Of a stretch of 64,000 bases of DNA, positions 59,260 to 64,000 are shown in pieces. Source of the stretch: CAVVKW01 sp963749035 (GTDB taxonomy: Bacteria > Verrucomicrobiota > Verrucomicrobiia > Chthoniobacterales > JAATET01); contig CAVVKW010000005.1 in NCBI GenBank assembly GCA_963749035.1, forward strand, positions 248,001 through 312,000, given 5' to 3'. Each line of letters opens with the position of its first letter. The first letter of the stretch is position 1. The notes beneath the pieces are model-generated. The model was not told where the DNA came from and did no database searches. It worked only from the letters and a program-made list of their open reading frames with translations. The position numbers and the translations under genes were made by a program.

Positions 59260-62200
59260 CTAGAGGGTTGCAGGGGCTTCGCGTTGGATGGCTTTCTCGG
59301 CGGCTCGTTGGCCGACGAGCCGGAAGACGGCGGGGGTGACGCCGAGGCCGAGGAGGGTTGACGTGAACAATCCGCCGACGATGACGACGGCGACCGGGTG
59401 GAGAATTTCCTTGCCGGGTTCACCGGCGGCGAGGACGAGGGGGATCAACGCCAATCCGGCGGAGAGGGCGGTCATGAGGACGGGGATGAGGCGTTCCAAA
59501 GTTCCGCGTTCGATCATATCGCGGCTGAACGTTTCGCCTTCGTGCCGCATGAGGTGGAGGTAGTGGGAGATGAGCATGACGCTGTTGCGGGCGGCGATGC
59601 CGGCGACGGCGATGAACCCGACGAGCGTGGCGATGCTGACGTTGTCGACGAGAAGCCAGGTGAGAAGGAGGCCGCCGATGATGGCGAGCGGGATGTCGCA
59701 GAGGACCTGGAGGGCGAAGACGGGAGTGCCGAAGTAGTGGGTGAGGAGGACGCCGATGATGACAATGACCAGTGCGGCGAAGAGGGTGATGCGGCGGGCG
59801 GCGTCCTGCCGGGCGAGGAACTCGCCTTCGGCGCTGACGGTGTAGCCTTCGGGAAAGGTGATCTGCTCGGCGATCTGCTCCTGGAGGGTGGAGACGAGGC
59901 CGGTGAGGTCGCGGGCGGTGGGGTTGATGCTGACGACGAAGCGGCGCTGGGTGTTCTCGCGCTGGATGACGTTGGGGCCCTTGGCTTCGCGGAGGTCGGC
60001 GATGGCGTCGAGCGGGACGCGGCGGCCGGTCGGGGTGGTGAGGATCATCTCGGCGAGGCGGTCGGGGTCCTCCCGCCACTCTTCGGGGAGACGGACGACG
60101 AGGTCGATGGTGCGCTGGCCTTCGGTGAGCTGGGCGACGGTGGTGCCGCCCATGAGGGTGGCGAGCTGGTCGTTGATGTCGCCGGGAGTCAGGCCGTAGG
60201 CGAGGGCGCGGTCGCGGTCGACTTCGATGCGGAGTTGGGGGATGAGGGCTTGTTGCTCGACGCGGGCGTCGCCGAGGCCGGGGATGCTCTGGGCGACGGC
60301 TTGAATCTCGTCGCCGAGGCGGCGGAGGGTGGCGAGGTCGGGGCCGAAGATCTTGATGGCGACCTTGGCGGAGACCCCGGAGAGCATGTGGCCGATGCGG
60401 TCGGCGAGCGGGCCGGAGAGGGCGGTGAAGGTGCCGGGGATGGTGGCGAGTTGATTTCGAATGTCGGCGCGGACTTCGTCGCGGGGGCGTCCGCCGGGAT
60501 TGAAGTCGACGTCGAATTCGACGGTGGAGACGGGGACGACGTGGTCGCCGCGCTCGGCGCGGCCAACGCGACGACCGACGCTGCGGACTTCGGGGATGGT
60601 GAGGAGAAGTTGGTCGGCGACGGCGGCAACTTCGTTGGTTTGCGCGAGGGACGTGCCGGGAGCGGTGGTGAGCGCGGCGAGGACGGTCTCCTCCTGAAAC
60701 GCGGGGAGGAAATCCTTGCCCATGAGTGGATAGATCGTGGCGGCGAGGGCGAGAAGGATGCCGGCGACGGCGAGGACGAGGAGGGGGGCGTCGAGGGCGA
60801 GGCGGAGCCAGGTGTTTTTTAGGAACCACTTGAGCGCGGCGACGAGGCGGTTGTCGCCGTGGTCCTTGCCGGCCTTGGGGCGGAGGAGGAGTGAGCAGAG
60901 GACGGGGATGACGGTGAGCGAGACGACGAAGGAGGCGGCCATGCTGAGGATGGTCGCGACGCCGATGGGGGTGAAGAGTCGGCCTTCGACGCCGCTGAGC
61001 CCGAAGAGTGGAAGGAAGACGAGGATGATGAAGAGGGTGGCGTAGAGGATGGAATTCCGGACCTCGGCGGAGGCGCGAGCGATGACTTCGAGGCGTGGCT
61101 GCGGGACGGCGCGGCTGGCGTTTTGCCGTAATCTGCGGAAGACGTTTTCGACGTCGATGATGGCGTCGTCGACGACCATGCCGATGGCGACGGCGAGGCC
61201 GCCGAGGGTCATGGAATTCACGCTGATGCCGAAGGCATCGAAGACGAGGAGCGTGATGGCAAAGGAGAGCGGGATGGCGGTGAGGGTGATGAAGGTCGTG
61301 CGGAGATTCAGGAGGAAGAGAAGGAGGATGAGCGACACCATGATGGCGCCGTCGCGGAGGGCCTCGACGAGGTTGTGGACGGCGTGGTCGATGAAGTCGG
61401 CTTGGCGAAAGAGCGGCTTGATCTCGACGCCGGCGGGGAGGGAGGTGCGGAGCTCGGTGATGGCGCGTTCGACTTCGGCGGTGAGCGTGAGGGTGTCGAA
61501 CCCGGGGGATTTGGTGACGCTGAGGATGACGCCCGGGGTGCCGTCGACGGCGGCGTCGCCGCGCATGGGCTCGACGTCCCAGGCGACGTTTGCGACGTCG
61601 GCGAGAGTGACGGGGCGGTCGTTGACGGTTTTGACGACGGTGCGAGCGATGTCGCCGAGGTGGGTGGACATCGCGAGATTGCGGACCATGAGCTCCTGCG
61701 GGCCGGTGGAGAGGAAGCCGCCGGTGGTGTTGCTGGCGGCGTGGGCGGCGGCAGTTTGCACTTCGTCGAGGGTGACGTCGAAGGCGAGGAGGCGATTGGG
61801 GTTCGGCTGGATCTGGATCTGCTTCACGCCGCCGCCCATGGCGAGGACTTCGGCGATGCCGGGAATGCTCTGGAAGCGCTGGCGGACGGTCCAGTCGGCG
61901 AGGGTGCGGAGGTCGCGGGGGGCGACGGTGGCGTCGGGGCTGCGGAGGCCGACGAGGAGGATCTCGCCCATGAGGGAGGCGACGGGGGTCATGAAGGGGG
62001 TGATGTCGGCGGGAAGTTCGACGGTCTGAAGGCGTTCCCAGACGAGCTGGCGCGCGGTGGTGATGTCGGTGTCCCAGTCGAATTCGACGAAGACGAGGGA
62101 GAGGGCGACGTCGGAGGTGGAGCGCAGGCGGGTGACGCCGCTGACGCCCATGAGGGAGTTTTCGAGCGGGACGGTGACGAGAGTTTCGACTTCTTCGGGA

Positions 62201-62370
62201 GCGAGGCCGGGGGATTCGGTGAGGATGGTGACGGTCGGCTTGGTGAGGTCGGGGAGGACTTCGACGGGGAGCTGGGTCGCCGTGCGCGCGCCGAGCACGA
62301 GGAGGATGATCGCGCCGATGAGAATCAGCGCGCGGTGCGCGAGCGAGAAGCGGATGAGGCGATTCAGCAT
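59260..62370 (-). CDS. heavy-metal efflux RND transporter, CzcA/CusA family
   Basis: 1036 residues, the usual length. N-terminal helix MLNRLIRFSLAHRALILIGA, then VEVLPDLTKPTVTILTESPG and EEVETLVTVPLENSLMGVSG, hallmark HME-RND blocks. The TM4 proton-relay segment is GMVVDDAIIDVENVFRRLR (about 405-423), with the charged residues of the metal-exporting subclass. It pumps divalent or monovalent metal ions out of the cell with the adaptor and outer-membrane partners; the metal cannot be fixed from sequence. Long antisense open frames over this gene are artefacts. Confidence 0.96.
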   Translation of the reverse strand: MLNRLIRFSLAHRALILIGAIILLVLGARTATQLPVEVLPDLTKPTVTILTESPGLAPEEVETLVTVPLENSLMGVSGVTRLRSTSDVALSLVFVEFDWDTDITTARQLVWERLQTVELPADITPFMTPVASLMGEILLVGLRSPDATVAPRDLRTLADWTVRQRFQSIPGIAEVLAMGGGVKQIQIQPNPNRLLAFDVTLDEVQTAAAHAASNTTGGFLSTGPQELMVRNLAMSTHLGDIARTVVKTVNDRPVTLADVANVAWDVEPMRGDAAVDGTPGVILSVTKSPGFDTLTLTAEVERAITELRTSLPAGVEIKPLFRQADFIDHAVHNLVEALRDGAIMVSLILLLFLLNLRTTFITLTAIPLSFAITLLVFDAFGISVNSMTLGGLAVAIGMVVDDAIIDVENVFRRLRQNASRAVPQPRLEVIARASAEVRNSILYATLFIILVFLPLFGLSGVEGRLFTPIGVATILSMAASFVVSLTVIPVLCSLLLRPKAGKDHGDNRLVAALKWFLKNTWLRLALDAPLLVLAVAGILLALAATIYPLMGKDFLPAFQEETVLAALTTAPGTSLAQTNEVAAVADQLLLTIPEVRSVGRRVGRAERGDHVVPVSTVEFDVDFNPGGRPRDEVRADIRNQLATIPGTFTALSGPLADRIGHMLSGVSAKVAIKIFGPDLATLRRLGDEIQAVAQSIPGLGDARVEQQALIPQLRIEVDRDRALAYGLTPGDINDQLATLMGGTTVAQLTEGQRTIDLVVRLPEEWREDPDRLAEMILTTPTGRRVPLDAIADLREAKGPNVIQRENTQRRFVVSINPTARDLTGLVSTLQEQIAEQITFPEGYTVSAEGEFLARQDAARRITLFAALVIVIIGVLLTHYFGTPVFALQVLCDIPLAIIGGLLLTWLLVDNVSIATLVGFIAVAGIAARNSVMLISHYLHLMRHEGETFSRDMIERGTLERLIPVLMTALSAGLALIPLVLAAGEPGKEILHPVAVVIVGGLFTSTLLGLGVTPAVFRLVGQRAAEKAIQREAPATL

Positions 62371-62374
62371 CGGG

Positions 62375-63556
62375 TCAGGCCGGGCGGCGGAGGAGGGATG
62401 CGATGAGCAGGAGCAATAGAATCGCGCAGGTGATGGCGAGGAAGGTGGTGAGCGGGGTGATCGCAGACGCGGGGGCGGCGTCGGGGTTGGCGGCCGCAGC
62501 GCGGGCTGCGCGGTCGGCGGCGGTGAGTTCGGAGCCGTCTTCGGCGTGTTCGTGACCGTGGGCGGCGTCGAGGGCTTCCTTTAGCGAGATGCTGGCGTTG
62601 CCGCCGGCGAAGCCGAGGAGGTAGCTGCCGGTGGTGACGACTTCGTCGCCGGGGAAGAGGCCACTGAGGATCTCGACGGATTGGTCGTTGCGGAGGCCGA
62701 TCTCGACGGGGGCGCGGTGGAAGGCGTTGGGGAGTTCGAAATCTGCAACGTAAACGACGCGGTTGGATGGGTCGCCTTGGATGGCTTCGCGCGGGACGCT
62801 CATGACGTTTTTGCGTTCGGCCACGACGATGGAAAATTCCGCGCGCATGCCCGGGCGGAGGGCGTGGTTGGGATTTTCGACCCGGAAGGCGGCTTCGACG
62901 GTGCCGGACTCGGGATCGGCTTCCGAGCCGAGGTGCTCGAGGCGGGAGGGGTGGGCTTTTGGGCCAACGGCGGGGACGACGATGCGGGCCGGGATGCCGG
63001 GAGAGAGTCTGGCGGCGAGGTGCTCGGGGACGCGGGCAACGGCGTAAACGGCGTCGACGTCGATGATCTCGGCGAGGGACTCGTCGGGGTCGACCGGTTT
63101 GCCGATCGCTACGTTGGTCGTGGTGACGAGGCCGGAGATCGGGGCGTCGAGAGTGATGGAGGGAGGGGGGTTGCCGGGCTGGCGGCTTTCGACGATGACG
63201 GCGGGCTCGCCCGCCTGGATGAAGTGGTCGTGCTGGATGAAAACTTCGGTCGCGCGTCCGGCGATGCGGCTGCTGACGGCGGCGCGGTGGCCGGGGAGGA
63301 CGTCGATGACGCCGAGGGCGAAGATGGTTTCTTCGAAGTTCGATTCCTCGGCGGTGGCGAGTTCGATCCCGAGATTTTTAGTCGCGGTGTCGGTGAGGAT
63401 GATTGGCTGTTCGGCGGCGAGGGGCCCGCAGAGGAGGGTGAGGAATACGGTTGTTGTCCGCAGATTAAACAGAGGGACGCGGATTTCTTTTAGGGGATGG
63501 CGACTTCGTCGCGGGGTGCAGAGTTCTGGGTATTTTTTGGATGGAAGTGGATTCAT
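62375..63556 (-). CDS. RND efflux periplasmic adaptor (CzcB/CusB-like)
   Basis: 393 residues from ATG 63556, which overlaps the stop of the upstream outer-membrane gene (ATGA). The N-terminal about 30 residues are unusual for a signal peptide and precede the hydrophobic core NLRTTTVFLTLLCGPLAA. The lipoyl/barrel domains follow (GRATEVFIQHDHFIQAGEPA, APISGLVTTTNVAIGKPVDP, NHALRPGMRAEFSIVV). A His-rich patch (AHGHEHAEDG) and a C-terminal membrane helix (FLAITCAILLLLLIASL) are present; the C-terminal helix is not normal for soluble adaptors. Part of the N-terminus (KEIRVPLFNLR) is encoded by a dispersed repeat. Confidence 0.88.
   Translation of the reverse strand: MNPLPSKKYPELCTPRRSRHPLKEIRVPLFNLRTTTVFLTLLCGPLAAEQPIILTDTATKNLGIELATAEESNFEETIFALGVIDVLPGHRAAVSSRIAGRATEVFIQHDHFIQAGEPAVIVESRQPGNPPPSITLDAPISGLVTTTNVAIGKPVDPDESLAEIIDVDAVYAVARVPEHLAARLSPGIPARIVVPAVGPKAHPSRLEHLGSEADPESGTVEAAFRVENPNHALRPGMRAEFSIVVAERKNVMSVPREAIQGDPSNRVVYVADFELPNAFHRAPVEIGLRNDQSVEILSGLFPGDEVVTTGSYLLGFAGGNASISLKEALDAAHGHEHAEDGSELTAADRAARAAAANPDAAPASAITPLTTFLAITCAILLLLLIASLLRRPA
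63456..63487. repeat. dispersed repeat (CTGCGTCCCTCTG type) inside the adaptor gene
   Basis: Reverse complement of the unit at 36344-36378, here read as adaptor codons KEIRVPLFNLR. Confidence 0.6.
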
Positions 63557-64000
63557 TGCTCGGTGGCGGTGAGCCATTTGGCGTGGGCGAGGTGGTAGGA
63601 TTGGCGCGCGGCGAGGGCGGAGGTCTGGGCGTCGGCGAGACGGGTGCGGGCGCTGAAGAGCGTGGGGAAATCGATCTCGCCGCGTTGGTAGGCGGCTTCG
63701 CTGGAGGCGACGAGTGCGCGGGCGGCGGGCAGAAGGTCGGTTTCAAGCGTGCGCGCGGTCTGGAAGGCGGCGACGAGCAGGCGGTGGGCGGAATCGGCCT
63801 CGTTGCGGACGGCAAGGCGGAGGGCGGCGAGTTCGGCTCGGCGGCGGTCGAGGGTGGCGGTCTTCTCGGCGACGGCTCCGCGACCGTCCTGCCAGAGTGG
63901 GAGGGGAATGCTGACGCGGACTCCGGCGAGGTTTTCGTTTTCGAATCCACCTTCTTCGGCGGCGAGGCGCTCGCCTTCGTAGAAGACGCCGACGCCGACG
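63553..64000 (-). CDS. outer-membrane efflux protein (TolC/CzcC-like), 5' partial
   Basis: The C-terminal 148 residues are in the window; the gene starts beyond the right edge. SIPLPLWQDGRGAVAEKTAT is the typical OEP second-repeat turn (PL-x-D..G), followed by long amphipathic helices (LAALRLAVRNEADSAHRLLV, RGEIDFPTLFSARTRLADAQ) and a short tail ending at TGA 63553-63555. First gene of a czcC-czcB-czcA order on the - strand. Confidence 0.88.
   Translation of the reverse strand, partial: VGVGVFYEGERLAAEEGGFENENLAGVRVSIPLPLWQDGRGAVAEKTATLDRRRAELAALRLAVRNEADSAHRLLVAAFQTARTLETDLLPAARALVASSEAAYQRGEIDFPTLFSARTRLADAQTSALAARQSYHLAHAKWLTATEQ

Noticed and set aside
59398..62406. Long Gly/Glu/Asp-rich and Arg-rich open frames antisense to or out of frame with czcA
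   Set aside because: Low-complexity mirror translations of a conserved RND transporter.

Overview
This is a 64-kb, mostly GC-rich bacterial chromosomal window. The dispersed palindromic repeats of the 'aaccacggatttcacggatg' type, a GxxExxY protein, a Gly/Arg-rich extension on Rho and the general gene mix suggest the Verrucomicrobiota or a close relative. That placement is inference; there is no rRNA gene in the window to settle it.

Region 1 (1-20195) is an exopolysaccharide/capsule cluster read left to right. It holds a flippase, an O-antigen polymerase/ligase-like protein, six glycosyltransferases or glycosyltransferase-like proteins, two sulfotransferase-like proteins, an SGNH/MBOAT acylation pair, a methyltransferase and two secreted glycoside hydrolases of the PslG-like (GH39-type) fold. 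Many genes overlap by 4 bp. The middle (about 5.3-10.6 and 12-13.2 kb) is visibly AT-richer. A decayed ISL3-family element (10598-11962) sits between the methyltransferase stop and the next glycosyltransferase start. A strong terminator at 20368-20394 ends the region.

Region 2 (20640-43070) is mostly housekeeping: yebC, rho, rhomboid protease, K+ channel, beta-propeller protein, monomeric isocitrate dehydrogenase, acs, acpP, an M23 peptidase-lnt run, purS-purQ-purL, a CPA2 antiporter, an ADP-ribosylglycohydrolase and a VIT-family transporter. At 25932-26019 there is a sigma-54-like promoter followed by a short hairpin-terminated segment, a candidate small RNA.

Region 3 (43204-58102) is a defence island built around a type I restriction-modification locus: hsdR, fic, hsdS, a GHKL-ATPase/PD-(D/E)XK fusion, rhuM, hsdM, mrr and an HSDR_N-domain protein. 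Two relics show how it was assembled. A second copy of the hsdR 3' end lies between fic and hsdS, and a truncated second hsdM 5' end lies after the ATPase gene. The simplest reading is that a specificity cassette (hsdS plus ATPase) was imported from a related locus and carried the ends of its neighbouring hsd genes with it. To the right, a HAD hydrolase gene and a GxxExxY gene sit among dispersed repeats and gene fragments; the GxxExxY start codon lies inside a repeat arm.

Region 4 (58311-64000) holds two small secreted proteins and a reverse-strand czcCBA-type heavy-metal efflux operon whose outer-membrane gene runs off the right edge. No tRNA, rRNA or CRISPR array was seen.
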